DNA of 64,000 bases from Bacteroidales bacterium. GTDB lineage: Bacteria > Bacteroidota > Bacteroidia > Bacteroidales > WCHB1-69. Of this stretch, positions 35,648-45,532 are shown one piece after another. How positions within the stretch are numbered: position 1 is the stretch's first letter; every line of letters begins with the position of its first letter. The DNA lies in NCBI GenBank assembly GCA_024686335.1, contig JAILCI010000020.1, forward strand, positions 26,098 to 90,097, read 5' to 3'. A model generated the notes under the pieces. That model saw only the letters and a list, made by a program, of their open reading frames with translations. It had not been told where the DNA came from and ran no database searches. The position numbers and the translations under genes are program-made.

Positions 35648-36775
35648 TCATAACCTCTGTAACCATTGGTTCATAAACCTATCATAAACGATATAACCTT
35701 GGGGCGTACGATATAGCAACTCCTTGTCACACAGAACTTCCAAGGCTATTTTAACACTACTGGCACCTGGTAGGTTATATTTTTTAATGAATTCTTTGCC
35801 CATGGGCTGTTGCGCCATCTCCTCTTTAGCCACTGCCCGAAGCAAAGAAAATTGATTGTCTGTAAGAAATAACAGAAGACTCTCATATTGCGGTGATTTA
35901 CTCTCCACAACTTTTAGAATGGTCTCCCGCAGTTGAGCGGAAGAAGAGACCGTTTTGAATTTTTCGTAAAGTCTGTTCAAAACAGACTGCACATACCAGG
36001 TATAGCCATCGTATGTTTGGTAAAGTTCATGGAACACTTCGTGATTCAATCCGCCTTTTTTTGTTTCGAAAAAACTATTAGCAAATTGGTAGTATGTCTC
36101 TTCGTCAATCGGGGCGAGATTCATTATGTCTGTACTTTGGTAAAAAGGACGCTGCGGAGATGCAAACATCTCAGCCATAAGATGCATCTTACTACCCGAG
36201 AAGATGAAATGGATATTATGCGAGAATTGAATATAGGATCGGAGCATGGCCTCTGTACCTGATTCGGGATAGTCGTTAATTTGCTGGAATTCATCTATGG
36301 CAATAAAAACTTCATGTTTGACCTTGTTAAGATAAGTGAAAATGTTTCGGATAGTCATTTCAGTTTGAGTCGGATCCACATTTAACGTTACATTCGGCAA
36401 CCCAGTAAAAGCATCTATGCCAAGAACCGGACGCGAAGAACTTAGCATCTCCAACATTTTCTTTCCCAACAGTTTACTTTTAGAAAGAGTTTCGTTAAGG
36501 ACGGCGGTACCTAACATACGCACAAAATCACTCTGATTTTTAGTGGGAAGAATGTCAATATAAATGCATATTGCATCCTTATTTTCAGCTTTAATATGAT
36601 AAAAAGTATTCCAAATAAGACCTGTTTTTCCCAATCTTCTGGGGGAAATTAGCGTTATATTCCGCCCATTACAGAGCATAGAAGTCATATCTTGAGTCTC
36701 TTTCACACGATCACAAAAGTATTCAGGACTTTCATAGCCTTGACATACAAAAGGATTTACACTTTTTCTCTTCAT
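35648..36775 (-). CDS. AAA-type ATPase (ATPase_2 / archaeal-ATPase-like)
   Basis: The 375-residue product has Walker A in LISPRRLGKTGLIWN (near residue 42) and Walker B VFIAIDEFQQIND (near 162), sensor region IHFIFSGSKMHLM and a C-terminal winged-helix segment (about 300-375) ending GYIVYDRFMNQWL. This is the stand-alone STAND-like ATPase_2 family abundant in Bacteroidota and archaea. Its cellular role is unknown; a DNA-associated or mobile-element origin has been suggested for relatives. No nuclease domain is fused and neighbours are housekeeping genes. Confidence 0.85.
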   Translation of the reverse strand: MKRKSVNPFVCQGYESPEYFCDRVKETQDMTSMLCNGRNITLISPRRLGKTGLIWNTFYHIKAENKDAICIYIDILPTKNQSDFVRMLGTAVLNETLSKSKLLGKKMLEMLSSSRPVLGIDAFTGLPNVTLNVDPTQTEMTIRNIFTYLNKVKHEVFIAIDEFQQINDYPESGTEAMLRSYIQFSHNIHFIFSGSKMHLMAEMFASPQRPFYQSTDIMNLAPIDEETYYQFANSFFETKKGGLNHEVFHELYQTYDGYTWYVQSVLNRLYEKFKTVSSSAQLRETILKVVESKSPQYESLLLFLTDNQFSLLRAVAKEEMAQQPMGKEFIKKYNLPGASSVKIALEVLCDKELLYRTPQGYIVYDRFMNQWLQRL

Positions 36776-36836
36776 AATTTTTGAAATAAAAAATTTAAAT
36801 TTATTACATAAATTACGTTACATAAAATATGAAATG

Positions 36837-36844
36837 CAAATATA
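36837..36844 (-). promoter_or_regulatory. -7 box of the AAA ATPase gene
   Basis: The minus strand reads TATATTTG, 62 bases upstream of the ATG at 36775, divergent from the GH92 promoter. Confidence 0.5.
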
Positions 36845-36872
36845 CGAAAATTTTCTTTTCGAGAATATTATA

Positions 36873-36880
36873 TAATTTTG
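36873..36880 (+). promoter_or_regulatory. -7 box of the GH92 gene
   Basis: TAATTTTG lies 22 bases before the ATG at 36902. A GH92 frame opened at 36878 would begin inside this box. Confidence 0.55.
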
Positions 36881-36901
36881 CGATTTCTTATTACAAAAAA
36901 A

Positions 36902-39322
36902 ATGAAAAAGATTCTTTTGCCCATAATCTTGCTGATAACGATAACTGTCTCAGCTCAAAATGATTACACCCAGTATGTCAACCCGATAATCGGCACCAAC
37001 GGCATGGGGCACACCTTTCCAGGTGCCTGCTATCCCTTCGGCGGTGTGCAAGTGAGCCCCGACACTGACACAATCCCCCACAGCGTGGATGGCCGTTACC
37101 AGCCAGGAGTCTATGACTACTGCGCCGGATACCAGCACAGCGACAAAACCATCGTCGGTTTCAGCCACACCCACTTCAGCGGGACAGGCCACTCCGACAT
37201 GGGCGACATCCTGCTGACGCCATTCACCGGCGAGGTGCAACTTAACCCGGGCACCGTCGACAACCCTGACGCTGGCTACCGCTCGCACTTCAGCCACGAG
37301 ACCGAGAAATGCTCGCCCGGCTACTACGAAGTGCGTCTCAACGATGACGATATTCTCGTACAACTCACTGCCACCCCGCACTGCGGCATTCATCGCTACA
37401 CCTTTCCGAAGGGCGAAACGCAGAAACTCATCATTGATCTCAACCACGCCATATACAACTACGACGGTAAAGTACTTTGGGCCTCCTTACGCATGGAGGA
37501 CCCCTACACGCTGACCGGCTACCGCATCACAAACGGCTGGGCACGAGAGAATTACGTATATTTTACCATCCACTTCAGCAAACCCGTGGCACACTACGGT
37601 TATCGAGATTTCGGAAAACAAGACTACAATGGATTTTGGCGGCGCTTCGACCTCAACCACGACTTCCCCGAAATGGCGGGGCGCAAAGTGGTGACTTGGA
37701 TAGAATTCGAAAACGATAGTGACCCAGTCCTAGAAGTGCAGGTGGCTCTTTCGGCAGTGAGCACCGAGGGCGCAACGAAGAACCTAAAAGCTGAGACCCT
37801 GCGTCCTTACCGTCGGGAGAATGCCGATGGCACCACGACAGACGCCTTTCACCGTCTCTCTTTCGACGAGATTCTCCAGAACACTCAGAAGACCTGGAAT
37901 GACAAACTGGGTATCTACCAAGCAAAGGGCACACCCGACCAACTCGCCATGTTCTATACCTCGCTCTACCATACGATGATTAATCCATCTGTATATCAAG
38001 ATGTTGACGGACAATATCGCGGGGTTGACCACAACATTCATCAAAACCTTGATGGATATGTCAACTACACAATTTTCTCACTGTGGGACACTTATCGCGC
38101 CGAGCACCCGCTATTGAACATCATAGATCCGAAGGCCGCATGTGATATGGTTTCGTCCATGATTGACCACGCCGAGCAGAGCGTCCATCAGATTTTGCCT
38201 ATCTGGTGTCATGCTGGCAACGAGAACTGGTGCATGATCGGCTACCACGGTGTCTCGGTAGTGGCGGACAACTTTCTTTGCCATCATCCGAATTTTTATG
38301 GAGAAAATGTGAAGATGAATAAGATTCTCATCAATGCCATGCCTTATATTTTAAATAGCGCCAACTTAGATTATTACGATCACACCGACCTGTACAAAAA
38401 ATTAGGCTATGTGCCCTATGACAAGTCTTCTGTTGGCACTTCTATCACTTTAGAGAACGCTTACGAAGATTGGGTTATTTACAACTTGATTGATAAGGGC
38501 AAAATCGCAGCAGGATTTGAAAAGATGAAGGAGACCTACCGTCAGCGCGCACTAAGTTTCAAGAATGTCTTCAACCCTGAGACGGGTTTTGCACAGGCAC
38601 GTTACGAGGACGGCTCGTGGAAGACGCCCGCAGACCTGCTTTCAACCTCCAACGAGGGTTTCATTGAAGGCAACAGTTGGAACTATTCTTTCTACGTTCC
38701 TCACGATGTCAATGGACTCATCCAGATCATGGGTGGCGACAAGGTCTTCGTGCAACGCCTTGACCAACTGTTCGAGATGTACGTCCCCGATGAGTTCTTC
38801 GCTGAGACTGAGGATGTTACCCGCGAGGGCATGGTAGGCGGATATGTACACGGCAACGAGCCCAGTCACCACATCCCGTATCTATACATGTGGACTTCCC
38901 AACCATGGAAAACGCAGTTGCGTGTACGCGAGGTGATGAACAAAATGTACAAGAACAACATCGACGGGTTGTGCGGCAACGACGACTGCGGACAAATGTC
39001 TGCGTGGTATATCTTCAGCGCTATGGGATTCTATCCTGTTTGTCCCTCCAGCGGCCAGTACGTTTTCGGTGCGCCCTACCTGCCCGAAAATGTCCTTCAT
39101 CTGCAAAACGGCAACACCCTGACTATCAAAGCTCCTAACGTCAGCGATAAAAACTGCTACATCCAATCCGTCACCCTCAACGGCAAAGCGCTCCACAGCG
39201 GCTACATCACGTACGAGCAGATCATGGCTGGGGGAGAGCTGATCTTCAAGATGAGCAGCATACCGAACAAGAAGTGGTTCACGGAGAAGCCGTTCTCGCT
39301 AGAGGAAAAAGATAATAGATAA
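36902..39322 (+). CDS. GH92 family alpha-mannosidase, secreted
   Basis: The product (806 residues) has a signal peptide ending ITVSAQ and GH92 landmarks from end to end: YVNPIIGTNGMGHTFPGA near the N-terminus, IVGFSHTHFSGTGHSDMGD, FSLWDTYRAEHPL, EGNSWNYSFYVPHD, GNEPSHHIPYLYMW and GLCGNDDCGQMSAWYIFSAM. These calcium-dependent exo-enzymes trim mannose from host or yeast glycans. No SusC/SusD pair or other glycosidase is adjacent, so it is not in an obvious polysaccharide utilisation locus. The stop codon falls inside a 7-base tandem repeat. Base composition (GC-richer than neighbours) is notable but not proof of transfer. Confidence 0.95.
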   Translation: MKKILLPIILLITITVSAQNDYTQYVNPIIGTNGMGHTFPGACYPFGGVQVSPDTDTIPHSVDGRYQPGVYDYCAGYQHSDKTIVGFSHTHFSGTGHSDMGDILLTPFTGEVQLNPGTVDNPDAGYRSHFSHETEKCSPGYYEVRLNDDDILVQLTATPHCGIHRYTFPKGETQKLIIDLNHAIYNYDGKVLWASLRMEDPYTLTGYRITNGWARENYVYFTIHFSKPVAHYGYRDFGKQDYNGFWRRFDLNHDFPEMAGRKVVTWIEFENDSDPVLEVQVALSAVSTEGATKNLKAETLRPYRRENADGTTTDAFHRLSFDEILQNTQKTWNDKLGIYQAKGTPDQLAMFYTSLYHTMINPSVYQDVDGQYRGVDHNIHQNLDGYVNYTIFSLWDTYRAEHPLLNIIDPKAACDMVSSMIDHAEQSVHQILPIWCHAGNENWCMIGYHGVSVVADNFLCHHPNFYGENVKMNKILINAMPYILNSANLDYYDHTDLYKKLGYVPYDKSSVGTSITLENAYEDWVIYNLIDKGKIAAGFEKMKETYRQRALSFKNVFNPETGFAQARYEDGSWKTPADLLSTSNEGFIEGNSWNYSFYVPHDVNGLIQIMGGDKVFVQRLDQLFEMYVPDEFFAETEDVTREGMVGGYVHGNEPSHHIPYLYMWTSQPWKTQLRVREVMNKMYKNNIDGLCGNDDCGQMSAWYIFSAMGFYPVCPSSGQYVFGAPYLPENVLHLQNGNTLTIKAPNVSDKNCYIQSVTLNGKALHSGYITYEQIMAGGELIFKMSSIPNKKWFTEKPFSLEEKDNR

Positions 39323-39344
39323 TAGATAATAGATAATAGATAAG
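39311..39344. repeat. 7-base tandem repeat GATAATA
   Basis: GATAATA occurs four times in tandem plus a partial unit. The last codons and the stop of the GH92 gene lie in the first two units. The rest of the gap to 39435 is AT-rich with runs such as CTTATCTTCTTAACTT and no gene. Confidence 0.8.
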
Positions 39345-39435
39345 AGTTGGAGAGGATGGCAAGAAAGAAACTTCTTAGTCTCTTATCTTCTTAACTTAGA
39401 CAGTAATACTTTAATAGGTTAATAACTTAATAGTT

Positions 39436-40554
39436 TCATAGTTTCTCTTGGGCGTAGATCTCTGCCAGCACTTTTTCCTCGTTTTCCCAAGTCAGCTCCT
39501 GGGCGGCGGTGGAGCAGTGCTCTTTGCATTGCTGGTAGAAGTCGGGGTTGTCCATCAGCTGGCGCACGGTAGCGGCAATAGCCTCAGGAGACCAGTCTTC
39601 CGCGATGACCCCCACCTGGTGTTGTTCCACAATGTGGCGGCGTTCCGTCAAGTTAGAGACCACCAACGGCGTGCCCGCCTTGATGTATTCAAAAATCTTG
39701 TTGGGAAGACTGAAGCGCAGATTTGCACTCAAGTCGCGGTCGAGGGCGATACCAGCATCAGCCAACACAGTGTAGTTATAGAGCATCTGCTGGTTCTGAC
39801 GGCCTACAAAAGTGACACGATCAGAGATCCCCAGTTCTGACACTCTCTTCTTCATGACGGGCAGCGAACTACCATTCCCCACAACAAAGAGATGTGCTTC
39901 CGGCAGCAGTGGCATAGCCTCTATCGTCTCCTCGCCTCCCCTGCCCTCATTGATGGCATTGCCCTGCAAAATCAGGACGAACCTGTCTTCCGGCATCCCC
40001 AACGAAGCACGTGTCTCTGTTACCTCAAATTTGCGTTGTGGCGGGATATTGCGCACCAGATAGGGACGGATGCCATACTCTTTCTCATATTGGTCCACAA
40101 TGGACTGGCTCACAGTGATGACGGTTTCCAGCTTAGGAAAACAGTATTTTTCAATATGGGACCACACCCAAAAGGAAGAAGGTTTGCTCACCACCGAGAG
40201 TTCGCCACAGAAGTACTCGTGACTATCATAGACCAATCTCTTTTTCTTCATTCTACTCACCAAAAGGCTAGGCAGAAGTGTGTCCAAATCGTTGGCCACA
40301 TAGACATCAAATTTTCGGAAAAGCAGATAGAGGAAGAGGCGCAACTGAAATTCCGCATAAAAGAGAAAACCTCTACGGAAGAGTAGTCGCATGCGGTGCG
40401 TCTGGTAAGGACGCTCCTCCAGTGCTGGAGAGTCGCCATAGCGGCGGCCCACCAGGGTCACCTGGTAGTCGTTACGTAGCAGGAAGCGTGCCACCTTATC
40501 CACACGGGGGTCCGTGTAGAGGTCGTTAGTTACCGACAGGATGGCGCGTTTCAT
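39436..40554 (-). CDS. Glycosyltransferase, GT4-like
   Basis: The product (372 residues from the ATG at 40554) has two Rossmann-type halves: KRAILSVTNDLYTDPRV and KFDVYVANDLDTLLPSLLVS in the first, and RFVLILQGNAINEGRGGEE, VTFVGRQNQQMLYNYTVLAD and LPNKIFEYIKAGTPLVVSNL in the second. The last matches the donor-nucleotide-binding part of GT4-family transferases. Donor and acceptor are unknown. No signal peptide; likely cytoplasmic, building a surface glycan. The ATG overlaps the TAA of secA (TAATG), which suggests translational coupling. A longer frame into secA is less likely. Confidence 0.85.
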   Translation of the reverse strand: MKRAILSVTNDLYTDPRVDKVARFLLRNDYQVTLVGRRYGDSPALEERPYQTHRMRLLFRRGFLFYAEFQLRLFLYLLFRKFDVYVANDLDTLLPSLLVSRMKKKRLVYDSHEYFCGELSVVSKPSSFWVWSHIEKYCFPKLETVITVSQSIVDQYEKEYGIRPYLVRNIPPQRKFEVTETRASLGMPEDRFVLILQGNAINEGRGGEETIEAMPLLPEAHLFVVGNGSSLPVMKKRVSELGISDRVTFVGRQNQQMLYNYTVLADAGIALDRDLSANLRFSLPNKIFEYIKAGTPLVVSNLTERRHIVEQHQVGVIAEDWSPEAIAATVRQLMDNPDFYQQCKEHCSTAAQELTWENEEKVLAEIYAQEKL

Positions 40555-43500
40555 TACTCGGCAAACTCGTTGCGGCCGTGGCATTTCTTGTATTTGAGAC
40601 CGCTTCCGCACGGACACGGGTCGTTACGGCCCACCTTCTTCTCCACGCGGATAGGAGCACTGCCCTTGCCACCAGGAGCCACCTGACGACCGGCGCCTGG
40701 GATATCACTACGGCCTGTCTGTAACTTCTTGGCATCAGACTGCGGCAACTGGGCCTCACGCACTTCGGTATTCTCTGCCACTGGCAGCTTACCTTTGTTC
40801 AAGAAGGAGACAATCTCCTGACTGATACGAATCAACAAGTTGTCGAAGAGGTTAAAAGACTCCAATTTGTAGATCAACAGAGGATCTTTTTGCTCGTAGG
40901 AAGCATTCTGCACGCTTTCTTTCAAGTCGTCCATAGCACGCAAATGCTCTTTCCATGCATTGTCGATGACGGCCAGGGTAATGCCCTTCTCAAAGGAAAG
41001 ACCCACCTCACGACCATTGGTCTCGTGACATTTCTTCAATGGAGCCACAATGTTGATGGTCTTAACACCATCGGTGAACGGAATAGCAATATTCTTGAAC
41101 TGCTCGCCATGCTCCATGAAGACTCTGTCGATGACTGGGAAGGCCTGTTCACAAACCTTGGCAATCTTCTCTTTATAATGGTCATATACAATAGGTTGCA
41201 GTCTTTCAATCAACTTGTTAGGACGCTCTTGGATGAACTCGTCAGCGGAGAACGGAGACTCAATACCGAAAGTCTTGATCATCTCTGTGTTGAAGCCTTC
41301 GAAATCTCTTGCGTCCCAATAATCGGGCACGATGGAAGAACATACATCCTCAAACATCTGTGCAATATCGATAGCCAGACGGTCTCCGAAGAGCGCATTA
41401 CGACGTTTACGATAGATGGTGGTACGCTGTTTATTCATCACATCATCATATTCCAGCAAACGTTTACGGATACCGAAGTTGTTCTCTTCGACCTTCTTCT
41501 GAGCGCGCTCAATGGATTTGGAGATCATGCTGTGTTGGATCACATCGCCTTCCTGATGTCCCATTTGGTCCATAACCTTGGCGATACGGTCGGAACCGAA
41601 CAAACGCATCAAGTCGTCTTCCAAGGAAACGAAGAACTGGGAACTACCCGGGTCTCCTTGACGACCGGAACGACCACGCAACTGGCGGTCCACACGACGG
41701 GAATCATGACGCTCGGTGCCGATGATAGCCAAACCACCCAATTCTTTAACTCTAGGGGTCAACTTGATATCGGTACCACGACCAGCCATATTGGTAGCGA
41801 TGGTGACAGTACCTTCATGACCGGCTTCTGCCACGATGTCGGCCTCTTTCTTATGCAACTTAGCATTCAACACATTGTGCTGAATACGACGCATGTTGAG
41901 AATTTTGGATAAGAGTTCGGAAGTCTCCACGGAGGTGGTACCCACCAATACGGGGCGACCCTCTTCGTGCAGGCGGACGATCTCATTCACTACTGCATTG
42001 TATTTCTCACGTTTGGTCTTGTACACCAAGTCGTCATGGTCTTGACGAATAACTGGTTTGTTGGTCGGGATGACGACCACATCCAGCTTATAGATATTCC
42101 AAAACTCACCTGCTTCCGTCTCAGCGGTACCGGTCATACCTGCCAGTTTCTTGTACATACGGAAGTAGTTCTGGAGAGTGATGGTAGCGTAGGTCTGTGT
42201 GGCGGCCTCCACCTTTACATTCTCCTTAGCTTCGATAGCCTGGTGCAGACCATCGGAGTAACGACGACCCTCCATGATACGGCCTGTCTGCTCGTCCACA
42301 ATCTTCACCTTGTTGTCGATTATAACGTACTCCACATCTTTAGCAAACATGGTGTAAGCTTTCAACAACTGATGGACAGTATGGATACGGTCGGAAGCTG
42401 AAGCAAAGTTGGAGTAAATTTCCTCCTTGCGGGCGGCCTTCTCCTCCGGTGTCAGGTCTAGTTTCTCCAATTCGGCAATTTCAGCACCCACATCGGGCAT
42501 AATGAACATCTTAGCCTGTTCAGCATCCTTACTGATGACATCGATACCTTTTTCCATGATATCGACGGTGTTCTGTTTCTCCTCGATAACGAAATAGAGC
42601 TCATCATCAATGAAATGCATGTTACGGTTCTGCTCCTGCATAAAGAAAGACTCCGTACGTTGGAGAACCTGTTTCATACCCGGTTCGCTCAAGAACTTAA
42701 TGAGAGCCTTGTTTTTGGGCAGACCACGGTGGGCGCGCAACAAGAGCATGGCAGCCTCATCCTGCGGCTTAGGATCGGGATTTTCCTTCAGTAAAGACTT
42801 GGCTTTGGTCAAGATGTCAGCTACATAGAGACGTTGTGCATTGTATAACTTCTCCACGATAGGCTTATATTGGTCGAAGTCCTGTTTGTCGCCTTTAGGC
42901 GTAGGACCAGAGATGATCAACGGAGTACGGGCGTCATCAATCAAGACGGAGTCAACCTCATCGACGATGGCATAGTTGTGGGGGCGTTGCACAAGCTCCC
43001 CGATATTGCGGGCCATGTTGTCACGCAGGTAGTCGAAACCGAACTCGTTATTGGTACCGTAAGTAATGTCGGCGTTATAGGCGGCACGACGCTCGTCGGA
43101 GTTAGGCTCGTGTTTGTCTATACAGTCCACAGAGAGACCAAGGAACTCATAGAGACGGCCCATCCACTCAGAGTCACGCTTTGCCAAATAGTCGTTGACG
43201 GTGACGACGTGAACGCCTTTGCCTGGGAGTGCATTCAAATAAACCGGCAATGTGGCCACGAGGGTTTTACCTTCACCGGTGGCCATCTCGGCGATCTTAC
43301 CTTCGTGAAGAACCATACCACCAATCAACTGCACATCATAGTGGCACATATCCCAAGTGATCATATTACCGCCGGCTGACCAAGTGTTACGATAGCGGGC
43401 GATGTCACCATCAATCTCAATACCGTCGTGGGTTGCAGCCAAGTCGCGGTCCATCTGCGTAGCTTTGACTTCGATAATCTCATTATCTTTGAATCGGCGG

Positions 43501-43856
43501 GCGACCTCCTTCATCACGGAGAAAGCCTCAGGCAAAATCTCATGAAGGATATCCTGGGTGGTCTCGTATATCTTATCTTCCAACTTTTCGCTCTCTTTGT
43601 AGAGATCTTGTTTCTCATCAATAGGGAGATCGTAGTTGGCGTCAAGGTAATCCTTAATCTCCTGAACGCGCTGCTCCTCCTTAGCGGTGGCGGTACGGAT
43701 CTTCTCTCTGAACTCCACCGTTTTATGGCGCAACTCGTCAATAGTCAAGTTCTTGACGGTTTCATAAACTTCCAATGTCTTATTCAACAAAGGCTTCAAC
43801 GCTTTCATATCTCTATCAGCCTTTGTACCAAAAATCTTTGTTAAAAAGTTTACCAT
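40554..43856 (-). CDS. secA: Preprotein translocase ATPase SecA
   Basis: The 1100-residue product powers Sec export. Visible landmarks are the first nucleotide-binding fold with [14 protein letters not shown] (near residue 192) and the [15 protein letters not shown] box, a Bacteroidota-type insertion after it (about 300-400), the second fold with [12 protein letters not shown] and GRGTDIKL, the [18 protein letters not shown] arginine-finger region, and a C-terminal SEC-C zinc motif [18 protein letters not shown]. The protein is longer than the E. coli enzyme, as usual in the phylum. It has its own -7 box 24 bases upstream of the start, and a glycosyltransferase gene is coupled downstream. Confidence 0.98.
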   Translation of the reverse strand: MVNFLTKIFGTKADRDMKALKPLLNKTLEVYETVKNLTIDELRHKTVEFREKIRTATAKEEQRVQEIKDYLDANYDLPIDEKQDLYKESEKLEDKIYETTQDILHEILPEAFSVMKEVARRFKDNEIIEVKATQMDRDLAATHDGIEIDGDIARYRNTWSAGGNMITWDMCHYDVQLIGGMVLHEGKIAEMATGEGKTLVATLPVYLNALPGKGVHVVTVNDYLAKRDSEWMGRLYEFLGLSVDCIDKHEPNSDERRAAYNADITYGTNNEFGFDYLRDNMARNIGELVQRPHNYAIVDEVDSVLIDDARTPLIISGPTPKGDKQDFDQYKPIVEKLYNAQRLYVADILTKAKSLLKENPDPKPQDEAAMLLLRAHRGLPKNKALIKFLSEPGMKQVLQRTESFFMQEQNRNMHFIDDELYFVIEEKQNTVDIMEKGIDVISKDAEQAKMFIMPDVGAEIAELEKLDLTPEEKAARKEEIYSNFASASDRIHTVHQLLKAYTMFAKDVEYVIIDNKVKIVDEQTGRIMEGRRYSDGLHQAIEAKENVKVEAATQTYATITLQNYFRMYKKLAGMTGTAETEAGEFWNIYKLDVVVIPTNKPVIRQDHDDLVYKTKREKYNAVVNEIVRLHEEGRPVLVGTTSVETSELLSKILNMRRIQHNVLNAKLHKKEADIVAEAGHEGTVTIATNMAGRGTDIKLTPRVKELGGLAIIGTERHDSRRVDRQLRGRSGRQGDPGSSQFFVSLEDDLMRLFGSDRIAKVMDQMGHQEGDVIQHSMISKSIERAQKKVEENNFGIRKRLLEYDDVMNKQRTTIYRKRRNALFGDRLAIDIAQMFEDVCSSIVPDYWDARDFEGFNTEMIKTFGIESPFSADEFIQERPNKLIERLQPIVYDHYKEKIAKVCEQAFPVIDRVFMEHGEQFKNIAIPFTDGVKTINIVAPLKKCHETNGREVGLSFEKGITLAVIDNAWKEHLRAMDDLKESVQNASYEQKDPLLIYKLESFNLFDNLLIRISQEIVSFLNKGKLPVAENTEVREAQLPQSDAKKLQTGRSDIPGAGRQVAPGGKGSAPIRVEKKVGRNDPCPCGSGLKYKKCHGRNEFAE

Positions 43857-43879
43857 ATTTGCATTAAAAATTAAGGGGG

Positions 43880-43887
43880 CAAAGATA
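43880..43887 (-). promoter_or_regulatory. -7 box of secA
   Basis: The minus strand reads TATCTTTG, 24 bases upstream of the secA ATG. Confidence 0.65.
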
Positions 43888-43909
43888 CATAAAAAAGATG
43901 AATTGGAGA

Positions 43910-43939
43910 TAAAAAAAGGTCGGCGCGACGGCCGACCTT
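43910..43939 (-). terminator. Terminator of ahcY
   Basis: On the minus strand GGTCGGC pairs with GCCGACC and is followed by TTTTTTT, starting a few bases after the ahcY stop codon. Confidence 0.9.
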
Positions 43940-43945
43940 CTGTTC

Positions 43946-45355
43946 TTAGTATCTATACATGTCCGACTTGAAGGGCCCCTCAACGGGAACGCCTATGTAA
44001 TCGGCCTGTTTTTGTGTCAATTTTGTCAGTTTGACTCCAATCTTGCCAAGGTGCAGACGGGCGACCTCCTCGTCGAGATGCTTGGGCAGGTTGTAGACAC
44101 CCACCTTATAATCATGCTGCCAAAGGTCAAGTTGAGCCATCGTTTGGTTAGTGAAGGAGTTACTCATCACGAAAGAGGGGTGACCAGTAGCACAGCCCAA
44201 GTTCACGAGACGACCTTCAGCCAAGATGAAGATAGAGTGTCCATCGGGGAAGATGTACTCATCCACCTGCGGTTTGATGTTGCGCTTCTTGATGTTTGGT
44301 TGACTCTCAAAAGCGGACACTTGGATTTCATTGTCGAAGTGACCGATGTTGCAGACGATAGACTGGTCTTTCATCTTGTTGAGATGCTCTTTAGTGATAA
44401 CGTCGCAGTTGCCGGTGCAAGTGACGTAGATATTGCCTTCTTCGAGGGCATCTTCCACGGTCTTCACCTCAAAACCTTCCATGGCGGCCTGCAAAGCACA
44501 GATAGGATCCACTTCAGTAACGATAACGCGAGCGCCGTAGGACTTCATAGACTGGGCACAGCCTTTACCTACGTCGCCGTAACCACAAACGACAACCACT
44601 TTGCCAGCAACCATAACGTCGGTGGCACGCTTAATGCCGTCAGCAAGAGACTCACGGCAACCATACTTGTTGTCAAATTTAGATTTTGTCACAGAGTCGT
44701 TCACATTAATAGCCGGGAAGAGCAGTTCGCCACGCTCCATCATCTGATAGAGACGGTGTACGCCTGTGGTGGTCTCTTCGGACACACCCTTGATGTCCTT
44801 CACCATGTTATGCCATTTCTGCGGATCCTCTTTCAGCACCTCTTTTAGAGTGTTAAAGATGACTGCCTCCTCGTGAGAAGATGGTTCTCTGTCAAGGATG
44901 GTCGGATCCTCTTCTGCCTTGTAGCCAGTGTGAATCAATAGAGTTGCGTCACCGCCGTCGTCGACAATGAGTTGCGGGCCCTTGCCACCGGGGAATGAGA
45001 GAGCTTGGTTGGTGCACCACCAGTAGTCTTCAAGTGACTCGCCCTTCCAGGCGAATACCGCCACGCCAGTAGCAGCGATAGCAGCAGCAGCGTGATCCTG
45101 TGTGGAGAAGATATTGCAACTGCACCAGCGCACCTCAGCACCTAAATGTACCAACGTCTCAATCAAGACGGCAGTCTGGATAGTCATGTGCAGGGAACCC
45201 ATGATGCGGACACCCTTGAGCGGTTTGGAGTCACCATATTTCTCACGCAATGCGATGAGACCGGGCATCTCCTTTTGTGAAACTTCTATGTCTTTGCGGC
45301 CCCATTCGGCCAACGCCATATCGGCAATTTTGTATTTTAATTCGTAATTTGTCAT
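43946..45355 (-). CDS. ahcY: S-adenosylhomocysteine hydrolase
   Basis: The 469-residue product hydrolyses S-adenosylhomocysteine to adenosine and homocysteine, clearing the product of methylation. Seen are [14 protein letters not shown] (substrate pocket), [11 protein letters not shown], the NAD-binding [14 protein letters not shown] (near 262), [10 protein letters not shown] and the C-terminal KSDMYRY that closes the active site of the neighbouring subunit. Length fits the bacterial form. The frame is open further upstream to 45436 through palindromic repeat DNA, but family members begin near [11 protein letters not shown], so the ATG at 45355 is chosen. Confidence 0.97.
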   Translation of the reverse strand: MTNYELKYKIADMALAEWGRKDIEVSQKEMPGLIALREKYGDSKPLKGVRIMGSLHMTIQTAVLIETLVHLGAEVRWCSCNIFSTQDHAAAAIAATGVAVFAWKGESLEDYWWCTNQALSFPGGKGPQLIVDDGGDATLLIHTGYKAEEDPTILDREPSSHEEAVIFNTLKEVLKEDPQKWHNMVKDIKGVSEETTTGVHRLYQMMERGELLFPAINVNDSVTKSKFDNKYGCRESLADGIKRATDVMVAGKVVVVCGYGDVGKGCAQSMKSYGARVIVTEVDPICALQAAMEGFEVKTVEDALEEGNIYVTCTGNCDVITKEHLNKMKDQSIVCNIGHFDNEIQVSAFESQPNIKKRNIKPQVDEYIFPDGHSIFILAEGRLVNLGCATGHPSFVMSNSFTNQTMAQLDLWQHDYKVGVYNLPKHLDEEVARLHLGKIGVKLTKLTQKQADYIGVPVEGPFKSDMYRY

Positions 45356-45372
45356 GATATTTTTTTTTGAAT

Positions 45373-45532
45373 GGGCGTATGCGATACGCCCGTATCGTTG
45401 GGGCGTATGCGATACGCCCGTATCGTTGGGGCGCATGCGATACGCCCGTATCGTTGGGGCGCATTGAATGCGCCCGCATTAATTGGGGCGAATGATTATT
45501 CGCCCCTACGAGGGTCGTATGCGATACGACCC
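45373..45532. repeat. Tandem array of six palindromic units
   Basis: Units of about 28 bases follow one another without spacers: two copies with stem GGGCGTAT/ATACGCCC, one with GGGCGCAT/ATACGCCC, one with GGGCGCAT/ATGCGCCC, one with GGGCGAAT/ATTCGCCC and one with GGGTCGTAT/ATACGACCC. The first three share the tail GTATCGTTG. The arms change together so the hairpin is kept, and the one imperfect pair becomes U-G in the minus-strand transcript. The last unit touches the stop codon of the M16 gene; the array lies between it and ahcY, both on the minus strand. Confidence 0.92.

Noticed and set aside
35648..36775. AAA ATPase considered as part of a defence system
   Set aside because: It has no fused or adjacent nuclease, reverse transcriptase or other effector; neighbours are ribosomal protein genes and a GH92 enzyme.
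36902..39322. GH92 gene considered as part of a polysaccharide utilisation locus
   Set aside because: No SusC/SusD-like pair, sensor or second glycosidase is nearby.
40890..41912. A 340-codon plus-strand frame antisense to secA
   Set aside because: secA on the other strand is unambiguous and the antisense translation has no recognisable motif.
45373..45532. Possible CRISPR array because of a regular 28-base period
   Set aside because: Units are contiguous palindromes without unique spacers and no cas gene is in the window.
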